Below are positions 34,975 through 46,662 of a stretch of 64,000 nucleotides of DNA, piece after piece (the first letter of the stretch is position 1; each line of letters starts with the position of its first letter). The notes under the pieces were generated by a model. It was not told the DNA's origin. It did no database searches and saw only the letters and a program-made list of their open reading frames with translations. Both the position numbers and the translations under genes were made by a program. Origin of the DNA: Lasioglossum baleicum (Eukaryota > Arthropoda > Insecta > Hymenoptera > Halictidae); the NCBI RefSeq assembly GCF_051020765.1, contig NC_134930.1:11594001-11658000 (forward strand), given 5' to 3'.

Positions 34975-36175
34975 TATATACTCTGTATAATGCAGTTCTG
35001 TATTGTAAATTTTTGCAATCATTCACTTCAGTTTGTAACTTGTAAATCCTTTGTAGCAAGTTAATTGTTTCACGTCTTCTTTTATACTTTTCGTGAGCCT
35101 GTCGGAGCAACGATGAATATTTAAACCTTGACAAATAATATTTTCTTTTCGAAATAGTCAACGTGAACGATGATAACAGCTTCAGGAAACTTTTTTCGAA
35201 TATTTTCACTGATTTGGGCGTCTCTCCAGTAGCTGTTTTAAATATTTCCACTAGTTTAAGTTCAACCCGTGGGAATTTCGAATTTCTCCAGCTTCATTTG
35301 GTATTGCAAGAGAGGTTGGAGAAATTGCTTCAGGATAAAGATCTAGGAAGATCTTTGAAGAAAAGTAAGGAAGGCGGATTTGCTTGAAATGCAGTGAAGT
35401 GTGGTATTTGCGTGATTTGGAGATAGAGAGGAAAATTCTGTCCGTAGTAACGAGTCGAATATGGGATGAATTTCTGTTGATGAAGTGGATTCCATTTATT
35501 CTGAGAATTGCAATTTTAATTCAGTTCTTTATAGAAATGAATGTGTGGCTACTCGTCGAAAGTGTATGTACACTTCCTATCTACGTATTTTGATTAAGGT
35601 ATAATTAATTGATAAAGTTTTTACCTTTCAATCTAATTTATTCAAAAAGAAGATCCAAGATCAGAATGTGAGTGGGCTCACGAAATCATATTTGCAACAT
35701 AATTTTCTTCAAATATTTAAAATTCCACTTAAGGAAAAGTGTATTTCTACATATTTCGTATATAAAAATAAACTACATCGATGTGTTTTAATAATGTATT
35801 TATTTAATAGTTTTACTTAGTACCGAATTATGTAGCCCCTAGGTAACATCAATTCCAAGACCCATTTCTATACAAAATATAAATTGTAAATATTCCGTTC
35901 TAACTTAAAACTCACATTTTTCTAATTATTTCCTATATTTCTGTAAACGAAAACTGTTTTTGATGTTACAGACATATCCGGATACGTGTTATATTTTCTG
36001 AACAAATACATGTTTGCTCTTGTGCCATGTACAGGGTTAATTTTTAATTGGTTTGTAATGTGATTCAATAATAATTCAATATGTGGAATAATTGCATGTA
36101 AAATTCAATTTGGCTCTTGAATAATGAAGTTAAATTAATATATTGAACAATATATATCTTTAAGGTTATTCACCC
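34975..36175. other. Stretch without recognised gene
   Basis: Frames 35163-35387 and 35384-35593 overlap by a few bases in different frames on the plus strand, with no recognised domain. The rest is AT-rich. Confidence 0.4.
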
Positions 36176-36179
36176 TTTA

Positions 36180-37150
36180 CCCACGCTGTGGTCACCTTTG
36201 CAACGAGAGCGCGATATTTTCTCGCTGCAATTGGTGTTCTAATGCTCCCGAGTGAAAGTGTATGCGTTTGCAAATGTTTATTGCCCGTGTGCAGGCGTCG
36301 CGTCGCCGTGGCTTACAGAGACAAATTTTCCACATCTCCGTGGCAAGGGATGTTGCTGCTGTCACAAGAACAACAGTTGAGCATGTCCTGTCTGGCGCGG
36401 TGCAAAAACGTTTCGCGAGCCCGCGTGCAGGGCGACGGAATTCTGAGGGCGTTTAGGCGCAGGGCTGGGAGACAGAGTGACGGGCATAACGCCGGAATGC
36501 GAGCAAACTCGGAAACGCTTGAAACTTAAACTGCTGCCCTTAAAAGGGGGAAAGTTCTCGCGAAACAGGCCGAGGGCGGCGGCAACCGACTTTCTTGTCC
36601 CAAGGTGTAGCTCTGGGTGACGTCCGCGAGTGTTCCGTCGTTAACACGGAGCTTATTCCGTTCTTTCGCTCGCGAATCAGCCCCCATTTCGCTCCTTCTA
36701 TTATACATACGAAAAGGAAAAATTCCCCCGAGCGCCACTTTCCCCGGTCGCGGTGGAAATTTCGTGATTAAAGGCGAAGTTGTTCAACGCCCGGCACTTC
36801 GCGCATTACTACCGTTTAATAACATTGAATGCGCCGACGAGTAGCGTGGCTTTCTCAACGAGAACAATAAAAAAGAAATGGTTCCCGAGCCGGTTCACCC
36901 GTGTTCCCGTTACGGAAACCACGCTTTTCTGGTCGATTCTTTTCGAGGGGTTCTCGCTTTTTGTTGCCGGCCGCTTAAAGGCGCAAAGAAACCACCAAGT
37001 TCCCCGGCCGACACGGCGACTGGGAAATTCTATAATTAAAAACGAATGAAAAATGTAGGACGATATTTTCTCGCGCGGACACTTGCTCGCGGAACGATCT
37101 AATTTTAAAAGTCCGTCGGGCACACATGCTATTGACACCGTTTACGCGAC
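36180..37150. other. GC-rich island, no supported gene
   Basis: Five frames of 64-113 codons overlap on both strands. None is consistent with a protein family. The island is bounded by AT-rich DNA on both sides. Confidence 0.5.
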
Positions 37151-38125
37151 GCTTCTACTTAACTAAAAGAGCCACTTGCTCTGTTAAGCCGCTTTACATG
37201 GCAACCGCTGGAGGGCCAATCAAAACATGCGTTTTCATTCGAATTTATTCATAGTTCTTCCAATGTCCTAACAGTTTTGTATTTTACTGAAATTTCCGTC
37301 ATAAGTCCAACGACGACCTTCTTTGGTACAGGCCGGAACACGGTAAATTTGGCAACGCTGTTTCATTCCGATTTGAAGTGATTTGATGCATTTCATGCAG
37401 TAGCTTGATCGGACCTTGATCAAGCCATTTTCGAAAAAATGAAAACCAGACAACATTTTCGAAAAAAAGGAAAATTATTTCGTCGGCATTGGCGAAGAAG
37501 GACTGTGAGATTTTTTCCATGAACTCGAGGGAACGCTGTGCCAAGCTAGGTTCGAATTTGCTGGTTTATGGCTCTCGGGAAACGACGGACGGACGGAGGA
37601 GAAGATATTCGCGTTTTACGGTTCCATTGCTTCTCCTTTTCACGGTCCCTCGGCGCGATGCGTCGAAATTCCATAACGGACCCGACTATTGGCTTCCGGG
37701 TGTAATGGAAATCCCAGCTCGCGTGGCGAGATTAATATGTCGTTGTCAAATCAGAAAGGAAAAAGTTGAATGTGGTGACAACAAAATAGTTAATAGAGCC
37801 GTGGTTATGTCTCCCGGTGATATGACGCCGAATAGAAAAATAATGGACAGCAAGGCAATGTTTATTCCGAATTTCGTTCGGATTCCATGAGCTCACCATT
37901 AAATTATGCCTTTCCTATATGTATACATATTGTACAATCTAGAATACATTTTTCAAAAATCTCTAAGAGTGACATTCCTTCTCATAAAAATCGCACAGCG
38001 ACATATACATATTTTCTTAACTATTAAGTGTATATTATTGTATATAGGCTTTAGTTAGATTGTAAAGGGTTAAACTAGGACCTTTCTAAAATTTTGTATA
38101 AATTTTTTTTCAGATACTTTTAAGT
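37150..38125. other. Stretch without recognised gene
   Basis: Frame 37489-37890 (plus, 133 codons) is partly opposed by 37299-37544 (minus). The minus frame 37268-37456 has several cysteines but no family I recognise. Confidence 0.4.
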
Positions 38126-38129
38126 ATTA

Positions 38130-38689
38130 CTCCCTCTGTCTTATAATAATAGTAACAAGGGAATATTTAAACGGGAATTATTGGCAAAGTCAACGTTTCA
38201 TGACATCTGTCATTTGTCTTGACACATCTTTCAATTTTTAGGTTAACCTAATTATTACGAATTACATATAACGATTTTTCTAATTTCATCCGCTGATCGA
38301 AATCAATTGTTTTATTTCAGTTGAATATCATTGTAAATCACCATTGTAAAAGTAAGATGAAAAAGAACAAGTTATGCTGGAAGCAATGAAGAACAATGGC
38401 TCCAATCATTTTAAGCTCACGCATATAGGGAAAGCAAAACTTCGCAGCCAAGGAATCCTACCGACAAGTTTATAATGCAGTAACGAAGTTATTGAAAAAT
38501 CCAGAGAGAGAGAGAAACTATCTGAACGCTCAAAATAAAAATTAGGAGTAATTTTTTAAATTTATTGTTTAATGTAATCTAGTTTTCTGATAATAAATGT
38601 TGCATTCTATATTTATTTTCTTTTGCTACCATTATTATAGGACAAATTAAATTCATCAACTGCTACTATGTATTATGGGTCAGAGGGAG
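38130..38689. mobile_element. Stowaway-like Tc1/mariner element, 560 bp
   Basis: The left end CTCCCTCTGTCTTATAATA and the right end, whose complement reads CTCCCTCTGACCCATAATA, are inverted and bordered by TA (38128-38129, 38690-38691). CTCCCTC with TA duplication is the hallmark of Stowaway-type MITEs, best known from plants. No coding sequence is recognisable inside. Confidence 0.75.
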
Positions 38690-38796
38690 TATTATTTAAG
38701 ATTAAATAATCCAAATGTTCTAAAGAAGTTGCAAACTGTTGATATTTGCAATTTTCATACAATACAGTAATGGAAGCTAATGTACAGAAATTTAGT

Positions 38797-38829
38797 TGGG
38801 GTCATGAGAGACCCTAGTATACCAGTTAA
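38797..38829 (+). repeat. Short conserved motif, copy 3
   Basis: TGGGGTCATGAGAGACCC is followed by TAGTATACCAGTTAAG. The preceding GTACAGAAAT is also shared with the 24.3 kb copy, so the match extends to about 45 bases. Confidence 0.65.
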
Positions 38830-38879
38830 GAGTTAAACAAGAAATATAAGTTCGAACAGAATCTTTTTAAAAAAATGAA

Positions 38880-39545
38880 GGATAACTGTTTATTTGGATA
38901 CCTGGTGAAGAGTACGGGTCGACACGTCGAAACGAACCCGGGCGACGCGCGAGCGTGGAATAAAGATTTCACGTGCGTGGCACGGTTCGTTTCGCGAGCC
39001 CATGCGAAACGAACGTCCATCGCGGCCTCGTAAAGTTATACAGCCGGGAAATTTATGCGAGAGAAAGTCGAGTTCGGCGAACGGTTACGATAAAACGATC
39101 CGGAAACGACCTGTGGAACAACCGCTGCGCGCGCGATTTCATTCCCATTTGCTCGGAATGAATTCTGCGTCGACCGTCCCGATAAATAAACATCGCCGAT
39201 CGATATACGCGCTTTTATTCCGATGTAAATTTCGCATCAATGCTCCTGACAACAGCCCCGGCGCGGCGTGGTACCGCGACCCGCACCGATATTTCATATT
39301 ACTTTATTTCACGCCTATTTGTACGGTAATACGATTTCTGGTCATCTTCGGATAGGGGCCTCGCGGAATCGGAAATATTTTGATGGGCAGTTTGCGCTTC
39401 GTTATCGTCGAACAATAACCGCCGACATTCGACAGCGGACGCTTCCAATGCAATGAATAGAAATACTCTTTCCTGTCTAAGTAGGTTATTCCGTCCCTCC
39501 TCGAACCAATTTTTCGAATGAGCGAAGGCAAGATTTATCACGAGG
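38880..39545. other. GC-rich island, no supported gene
   Basis: Frames of 62-117 codons overlap on both strands over 38826-39541. No domain was recognised. Confidence 0.5.
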
Positions 39546-39554
39546 CATCTCTCG

Positions 39555-39600
39555 ACACACAGTGGTCCCAGAAACTATATGGACACTAAATTTCTGATCT
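39555..39600 (+). mobile_element. Isolated Tc1-like element end
   Basis: ACACAGTGGTCCCAGAAAC is followed by TATATGGACACT, a typical form of a Tc1-like terminal repeat. The opposite end was not found downstream. Confidence 0.4.
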
Positions 39601-40312
39601 TCGTATATTCCTCTACATCTTAACTTTCAGATTTATTTTTTATTCGGCTCGAAAAATCGGAAGAAAGTTGATTTCAAAATTTTGCGTAAGTCGTAAAATT
39701 TTTGCTGTACGACGTAGTTAAAAGGTTTGAAGAATGAGGTTTCAGTATTGTGTTTTTTAATTTGTACACTCGCGAAGCACTCTATTTCAACGGAAATCAA
39801 GGAATTCATAGGAAGTATATCGATCTTTTAGTTTGTGTTGGTTTTTCCATCTAGTGTAACCCTTTCCATGCCGAAGAAAGATAGATTGTCGTTAGCAGCA
39901 CTTGTGAAAAGTGATTGTTATCCTAATTTGTAGATTTTTATTTTGTGGAATAATATAAGAATTTATAGATAAATATATATAAATCTATATATTTAATCTA
40001 CATAGAATCTCATCTTATATATACATGATATTATGTAATTAAATTAGAATATTAGAGTTTCATTCTATCCTCTAATTTATGAATTCCATTTCACCATTAT
40101 TTTGGCTCAGCATTTTCCGCTCACATTTAAATTTCAGTCGGCGCTGGAAGGATTGAAAGTGGCTTGATTTTTTTTATGAACGGAATAATTTCAAAGAGTA
40201 TGCATGTAAAATAGAATCTCAGAATTTGTAACTCTAGATAAACTGGACGGCAAGTATCATGTGAATCGTCAATGAAGTAATTACTGAGAAGGTTTGTATA
40301 TCTCAATAATAC
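39600..40312. other. AT-rich stretch without recognised features
   Basis: No frames of note and no repeat family recognised. Confidence 0.45.
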
Positions 40313-40314
40313 TA

Positions 40315-40758
40315 CAGGGTGTCTCAGCTGAAGGAGGCCACCTAAATATCTCCTTTATTTTTAATGCCACAAAAACAAATATTTATGGCATAATTTAAAT
40401 GGTATCGAAGGAGGAATATCATAGAAGAACAATTTTTTTTGTCCAGTTATTTTTTCAAGGTAATCGTTTTTTTATCGGGAAAAATTATTTTTTTAAATTC
40501 GATCTTGTTAATGACTTAAGCATATTCAAATGTATTTTTTCAGCCGCTATAAGATGGAATAAGAAAAATTAGTTTTCCCGATAAAAAAAAATAACGATGA
40601 CCTTGAAAAAATTATGGAAAAATAACCGGACAAAAGAAATTGTTCCTCTATGATATTCCTCCTTCGATACCATTTAAATTATGCTATAAATATTTTTTGT
40701 GCCATTAAGAATAAACGAGATATTTAGGTGGCCTCCTTCAGCTGACTGAGACACCCTG
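40315..40758. mobile_element. Foldback MITE derived from the 50.9 kb transposon family
   Basis: CAGGGTGTCTCAGCTGAAGG at the left faces the complement at the right, and TA borders both sides. Arms of about 200 bp pair through GGAGGCCACCTAAATATCTC, CATAATTTAAATGGTATCG and AAGGAGGAATATCATAG. The same arms border the element at 50902. There is no coding sequence; the core is the AGCCGCTATAAGATGG region. Confidence 0.85.
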
Positions 40759-40760
40759 TA

Positions 40761-42310
40761 TAATGAAAACATGTGCGAAATTTTAGATTGGTAGTTACAG
40801 AATTACTTTCTTGAAGAACGCAAAAGAAATCGATGTTTTCAACGATATATTAAATGTATGCAAAAGTTGTTCTTATATCCTAGATTTATTGATTTTATTT
40901 TAAGTTAGACTTAGGTATGTGGTGTGTATAGTGTACATTGTACATATTCTTGTTTTATTGTATTAATTTTGTGTCTTTTTTTGTAATTGATTGTTTGCTA
41001 TAGATGTGTCTACATAACCAACATCATCGACTGGTAAATAATATATACACCTTGCGTGTTGTAAAAATTTGAAAAGAAGACCGTCTTTATTTAATAAAAG
41101 AAATTTGTTCCTTGAAGGATATCCGATGTCTTACACGACCACTCTAAGCGGCCCTACAAACGTTCACCGCTTTCTTCGTCAAATGTCGGCCATTCTTATG
41201 CACCGTACACATCGGCGAACCTGCCTAATGATCGTATTTGCGTGGGCGCATTAGGCGTGCATTAGTACGTTTGGCACGATCGCAAAACGCGCTTCGCTAT
41301 AAATAATCCAGGCTACTCCCCAAAACACGGCCATAATAACCACACGACATTACCATAATTCTGATAAGCGAATAGTGACGGCTGCAATTGACGTAATTGT
41401 TTGCGCGTTAGTACTCGGTCGTCATTTGCGACGATTACACGCGAAAAGAAATCGCATTTCCGTCGATTTCTCAGAATCTGAAATGATTTTTATCTTGTAA
41501 TTTGTTTAAGGTCGCGATATCAGTTTTAACCATTTTAACCGTTGTGCTGGAATAAAAATAACAATTAACTTTAAACTCTTGGAACAATTGACTTTGAAAT
41601 TGTCATATTTTAAATTGTTATATCGTCTAATATGAATTGTTAAATTGTAAAATTCTTAAAATTAAAAGAAAAATACAAGAGCATACATTCAAATATGTAA
41701 CTGATTGCACTGTCGTGCAAGTAAAATTACGGTGACAATTTAGCCGAAATTGGATTTCATTTATAATTGTGGGTAATGATACATACGTTGAATTAATTAT
41801 TCAACATCGTCAACGCTTAAATGAGTTTTGATTACCGAAAATTTGACATTCATATTGATCAATAAATTTATAAATTAAAGTACACATTCCATCATTAAAA
41901 TTGCTTTTATTTTTTACATTACGTTTGGCAATCAATGTTATTTATCACTGAAAAGTAATTTATAGGCTGAAAGTGCATTTCACTCATTATTAAAAGTGTT
42001 AATTATATTTTTATAATTTTTTTATACATTACAGCACGCACGTATACAGTTACAGATTCAATTACATCGCAGCCATATATTTGTTTTTGTTTCCCGAAGC
42101 ACTGCTTGATTACGGGTACGATATTTATGGGTGAAAGTTCAATAAATAATATCGGATTCTGCCAGGTAAATCCAATAAACGTACCCAAAAATATGAGATA
42201 TTCCAAGCATGCTTCAAATTGCTTCATAAATTCGCAACATTTTGTTTCGAAATGAAATTTTTTCAAGTCGGTTTAATTGCACTCGAGTTTGCACACGAAA
42301 TGTTGTGTAT
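40761..42310. other. AT-rich stretch without recognised gene
   Basis: All frames are below 90 codons. A GC-richer patch at 41130-41300 has a 61-codon frame only. Confidence 0.45.
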
Positions 42311-42311
42311 A

Positions 42312-42444
42312 GACTGCATAAACATTTTTTTTCTTCGTGGTTGTAATAAGCTGTCAGTAATACAGCAGTATATTTAAATTTTTTAAATGATTTCACTGTT
42401 TTTACGTTTGATCAGTTTTCTTATAAATGCATGAAATTCCCGGT
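42312..42444. mobile_element. GACTGC-family short element, 133 bp
   Basis: GACTGCATAAACATTTTTT at the left faces a minus-strand type A end at the right (GACCGGGAATTTCATGCAT then TTATAAGAAAACTGA). It is shorter than the usual 190-200 bp, so it is probably an internally deleted copy. Confidence 0.5.
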
Positions 42445-42450
42445 CTAATT

Positions 42451-42580
42451 ATCAATGTCGAACGTAAACGTCCGCAATGCAGGAATTACACGAAAACATC
42501 ATTGAACTTGTGTAAAGGCTGTTTACTGTAATTCGTGCTGTTATCAACATTGAACCTAAACGTCCGCAACCCAGCAATTA
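42451..42580 (+). repeat. Tandem duplication, 92-bp offset
   Basis: ATCAATGTCGAACGTAAACG at 42451 and ATCAACATTGAACCTAAACG at 42543 are both followed by TCCGCAA..CAG.AATTAC. Two diverged copies only. Confidence 0.6.
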
Positions 42581-42584
42581 CTCT

Positions 42585-43782
42585 AATCGGAAACACCGTT
42601 CGACCGCACCACCGGGCTTACTGCTGCGAAAGAAATGCTGAATTACCGTAATTCAACTAGATGGTATTAACCGACTTCCAGGCGGCTGGAAGCACGCGCG
42701 TAACGTGGCTATCCGGTGGTTAGGGGTGTCGGGAATTCCCGGGGAACAAATAGAATCCTCGTAAAGCCCTCTGGTTCCTCGAAACGCGATCATGAGCGCC
42801 ATGGCTGGCGAGGATCGGTGGAATTCGCGAAAACGCGTCTGCCTCCCATGAAAGCGGCCTTTGGATGAATCTCATTCAAGCGTTTAAGACTAGCTCAAAT
42901 GTTGTGAGAACGATCAGGATAGCCAACGATAGTGCTTGGCGAGTCGAGCGACTGTGCAATAATGGAATCGAGAATTATAAGGACATACATACACCGCCGC
43001 ACATTGGAGAATTTGCCTCGATGAGTTGGCCAAAATAGGATCTTTGAAACCTTGCATAAGATGAAAAATTTTGGTTCTCTTAGCTAGTGGAATATACCAA
43101 CAACAGTGTACCAGTAAAAATACTGTTACATAATTATCAGGCCAATAAACATATTACGAAAGAAAATAAATTTCTACGTTACTCCGGGTTGTTGCAATTC
43201 AAGTAGAAAACTTTTATTTTGCATAAAGATCCGCTCCCTACCTATTACTTACTGCGATATTTCGCATTTATAGAATTTTCAAGAAAGAAATTTTTAGGCT
43301 TCCAAGTGAGTCCCAATGTTTTCTTTGGCGCCATTGGAAACTGTAAAGGATTCTATTAACAATGTAAAATGAATTGGCTGTCGAGATGTGCCAATACGGC
43401 TTCTACATTACTTTTGTACTGCGATGTCATGATCAAACGCCGCGCCGCGTGCGTCGCGCCGTGGTCGAGAAATTATTCCGACAAAAGTTAATTGGTATTC
43501 AGTCTTTTTTAAATTATAGTCAACTTAATTAAATGTTACTATGTATATTTTATTATATATTGTTGTAGCTGACGCGTCCAAACGAATCCAATGACTGACT
43601 ACATTATCCATGCAAGTCTTAAAATAATGCTGAAATAGTTTTGGCCAACGTCTCGGGTCAAATTCTCCACTGTACGACATTTGTAAGTGGTAGGACAACA
43701 ATTTTCAAGAAAATTAGTACACCTCCGCAGGTTTCTTTCTCTCTTGTAATTTTACAGTCACATCAACGTCTTCGGCTCTGAG
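42585..43782. other. Stretch without recognised gene
   Basis: A type B GACTGC end on the minus strand lies at about 43150-43238 (TTTTATTTTGCATAAAGATC preceded by CAATTCAAGTAGAAAA). A GC-richer part at 42590-42880 carries no frame over 60 codons. Confidence 0.45.
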
Positions 43783-44281
43783 TAGGGTTGCCATTCGTGC
43801 CATTCTCCGAATTTGTCCTAGTTTTTAGTGCATCCAGGGACGCCCGAGGAGATTGTCTTTAAGGATCCGGATTTTCCGATGTTACCCGCTCACACATGCT
43901 CTTGTATCACTAGGATCATTCCACGCGAAATCGGATACTTTTTGGAGTACTGTCTCGGATTTTGTTCAAATTTGAATATGAGATAAATTTGAATAAGAAT
44001 ACTTCGGCATTTTAATAATTGTTGACTTTACAGACGTGTAAACAAAAGTGTCAGCCTTTTTTTCATTAAATTATAAGACTAGAACTAACAAACCGATGAG
44101 AACGAGTTTTTAGGAGCTCATAGTGAAAACATAAGAGTGTATCTACTAAAAATGTTGTTATAAGAAAACATGTTTTTTGCACCATTTATTTTGCAATTAT
44201 TTTAAACAAATGCAATGTTTTATAGCAGAGAACTGTTTAGCAATTTGGAAAAATGAGGATATACAAAATTGACGAAATTAA

Positions 44282-44499
44282 CACTAAACCTACCACCACC
44301 GATCAAAATGACCGGTTCCAGATTTATTATTTAACAATTATTGAAATAATAAAAATGGTTTTATAAGAATTGATTGTATAAATATCTTTAGTAGAGCACG
44401 TATTACAATAGGAGTCGCACAAAGTTTAAATAAAATCAATCTGGTCATTTTTATGAGGGAACATGTATCAGTTACTTTTAAGGCTCGGTAGGTTTAGTG
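44282..44499. mobile_element. piggyBac-like MITE, copy 1, 218 bp
   Basis: CACTAAACCTACC at the left and GGTAGGTTTAGTG at the right are perfect inverted repeats. TTAA (44278-44281) and TTAC (44500-44503) are the flanks, the latter a one-base decay. The interior shares AAATGACCGGTTCCAG and GAGCACGTATTACAATAGG with the copy at 57051, in opposite orientation. Confidence 0.8.
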
Positions 44500-44677
44500 T
44501 TACAATTATTTGAAGTGAATACCCTGCATCGTCATATGCACCCTTGGACGGCTGCACACAGTTGGGCTGGATCGAGAAATTTGGTGACATTTTACTATGT
44601 ACATATAACTCTTGAACCATAAGAGATGCGGAATTAGATTTGCACTGTAACTCATTACAAAATGATTCCTATCTACT

Positions 44678-44945
44678 GATAATTCTGTGGTTGCAAGGAA
44701 AAACTCCGCACGTCACAATTTCAAAAAATTTGAGTTTATACATTAATTGAGCTCTATAGTATAGGATTTATGTATTTACCAGAAAAAAAAGTCATGGAAA
44801 TAAATTCGAAAGGCTGAAAGAAATAATACAATTTAACCGATATCCTATATCAAAGCATTAGTGATCAAAACCTCAAACGGCAATATCTCGTAAGTGAAAT
44901 TATGTGACATGCGGCGTTCTTCCTGACAACCACAGAATTATCGTA
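44678..44945. mobile_element. Foldback fragment
   Basis: TGATAATTCTGTGGTTG at 44678 pairs with CAACCACAGAATTATCG near 44930. The arms continue through CGCACGTCAC. The right side is abutted by the CAGGGTGT element at 44955. Confidence 0.6.
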
Positions 44946-44954
44946 ATAAATATA

Positions 44955-45291
44955 CAGGGTGTGGTCGGACGGGTGGTACAACCGAGCAGGGGGTGATACT
45001 ACATGTAAAAATAAGTCGAAAAGAAGGAATAACATTTTTTCGTTTGACGCTTCGTTTTCGATAAAAATCGAGTTAAAAGTTCCGCCAGGTTCGCGTGCTT
45101 TAATATATGCAGAAAGTAGAATTGGTTGATCATGGTCAGGCGCGGCAGATAATTTCTATGCAATATGTAGCACGTGTATTCGCTGCATTTTTTCTCGGAA
45201 ACGAAGCGTCAAACAAAAAAATGTTATTCCTTTTTTCCGACTTATTTTCACATGTAGTACTCGGTTGTACCACTCGTCCGGCCACACCCTG
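44955..45291. mobile_element. Foldback MITE, CAGGGTGTGG ends, 337 bp
   Basis: CAGGGTGTGGTCGGACG and the complementary right end are bordered by TA. The arms pair through AAAAATAAGTCG, CATTTTTTCGTTTGACGC and TTCGTTTTCG. The sequence between GTTCGCGTGC and GTAGAATTGGTTGATC is unpaired. Related halves lie at 47190-47371 and 60370-60560. Confidence 0.85.
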
Positions 45292-45461
45292 TATATTGTC
45301 CGGGTTTCAGACTGAAAAAGTCCGTGGATTTCATGCCTTTCGTCCTGGTTTCGCAATTTTATAGATGGCAACCCTAGTTATGAGCCCCTACTGTGTGGTT
45401 GGGTCGTAAAATAGTAACAACAATTGTGTTGGAACATGGCTTCTCAGGTGTAGACCGAATA

Positions 45462-45500
45462 GACTGCAGATCTTTATGCTAAATTGTTCGGGGTTACATT
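45462..45500 (+). repeat. GACTGC-family repeat end (diverged)
   Basis: GACTGCAGATCTTTATGC is followed by AAATTG, close to type B. Confidence 0.4.
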
Positions 45501-45905
45501 TTTAAGGGTTAAATATCATCTTTTCTCTAAATCCATTGGATATCCCGATACTTATAGGAGGGTATACGTCTCAATAAAGTTTCACCGTAGAACGACGAAA
45601 AGGGGACGAAGGTGGTTAAGCCGGATAATCCGGGCGGAGATGGATGAGCAAGTTCGCTCGTGACCGCGAGACCTTCTCTCCGGATATGTTTACTAAATTC
45701 GCGGGAATGTTCTCGAACGATCATATGTAAATAATCTACTTATCCCGGAGGTAAATGAACCAGCCATTGAAAAATGCAATTCGAATATTGTGACTTAATT
45801 GGTCAAGACGTAATGAACGCGTGAATGCGGATGCGCGTGCGATCAACAATACGAGGATGAGGTAGAAAGTATCTGCACTATAGCTGCAGAATTTGTTCAG
45901 AGATA

Positions 45906-46122
45906 CAGTAGGACCTTGATTAACCGCCTTGATCGGGAGATATAATCAGCCCGGATAAATTAAGGCCCGATAGATAATCGAGACCCGAGGGAAATAATTA
46001 AAATGTACATTATATTCCAAAATAAATTTTTTATTTTTTAAAATTTATTTCCCTTCATAATATAATTACATTTAAACGCATATTTGTTTATAATCGGGAT
46101 CCGGTTAATCGAAGTCGTACTG
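45906..46122. mobile_element. pogo/Tigger-like MITE, 217 bp
   Basis: CAGTAGGACCTTGATTAACCG at the left and the complement of CAGTACGACTTCGATTAACC at the right are inverted, with TA on both sides (45904-45905, 46123-46124). Ends of the form CAGT...TTGATTAACCG are typical of pogo/Tigger-type elements. Non-coding. Confidence 0.75.
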
Positions 46123-46662
46123 TATATGGAAAGATTTTAAACAGAGTGTACTAAATATGAAAATGATTTTTATTCATTTCTCAAAGAAGTGCATTTAAAA
46201 AAAAACTTTATTTTACACAGTTTGGTAGACACAATAATACCATGCAACTTTCGTTTTACCTTTTTATAAATATCATTTGTTGTTCTTCAGATATTTCACG
46301 AAAAAGAATATATTTAAATTTTTCCAAGGGCTGATTTCACCGTTTTAATGCGGGAAGTAACACGAAAACTAGGGTTGCATTAGACATAAACTCTACTTGT
46401 GTGCAAAATTTCATAATCTTTTGTCACCAAAAATCATTTTTTACCATGGGAGACAATACCATTTGTGGATACATTCGCTATTTGGTAAAATCGTCATGGA
46501 ATTGCACATTCCTGACGAATGAATTAAATGAACAGTCGCTGTATTAGAAACACTAGAAAGATTAGCATATATGCAAGGAGTACCTTAAAAATTAAGTTTG
46601 AAATAAATCAGTGAACGGTCCTAAACATTGGGAATGGTGAATGGTTGGTCGCCCGAAGGTTA

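Larger units (their letters stand above)
43783..45376. mobile_element. Candidate hAT-type element with nested insertions
   Basis: TAGGGTTGCCAT at 43783 and its complement at 45365-45376 are inverted. The 8 bases outside (GCTCTGAG and GTTATGAG) match at 6 of 8 positions, consistent with a decayed hAT target duplication. Short subterminal matches (GTCC, CCCGGACAA) support a TIR. Three other elements lie inside (44282-44499, 44678-44945, 44955-45291), explaining the length. No hAT transposase is recognisable. Confidence 0.45.

Noticed and set aside
37540..37570. tRNA B-box-like GGTTCGAATTTGC
   Set aside because: No A-box at the right distance and no cloverleaf could be drawn. No tRNA gene was found elsewhere either.
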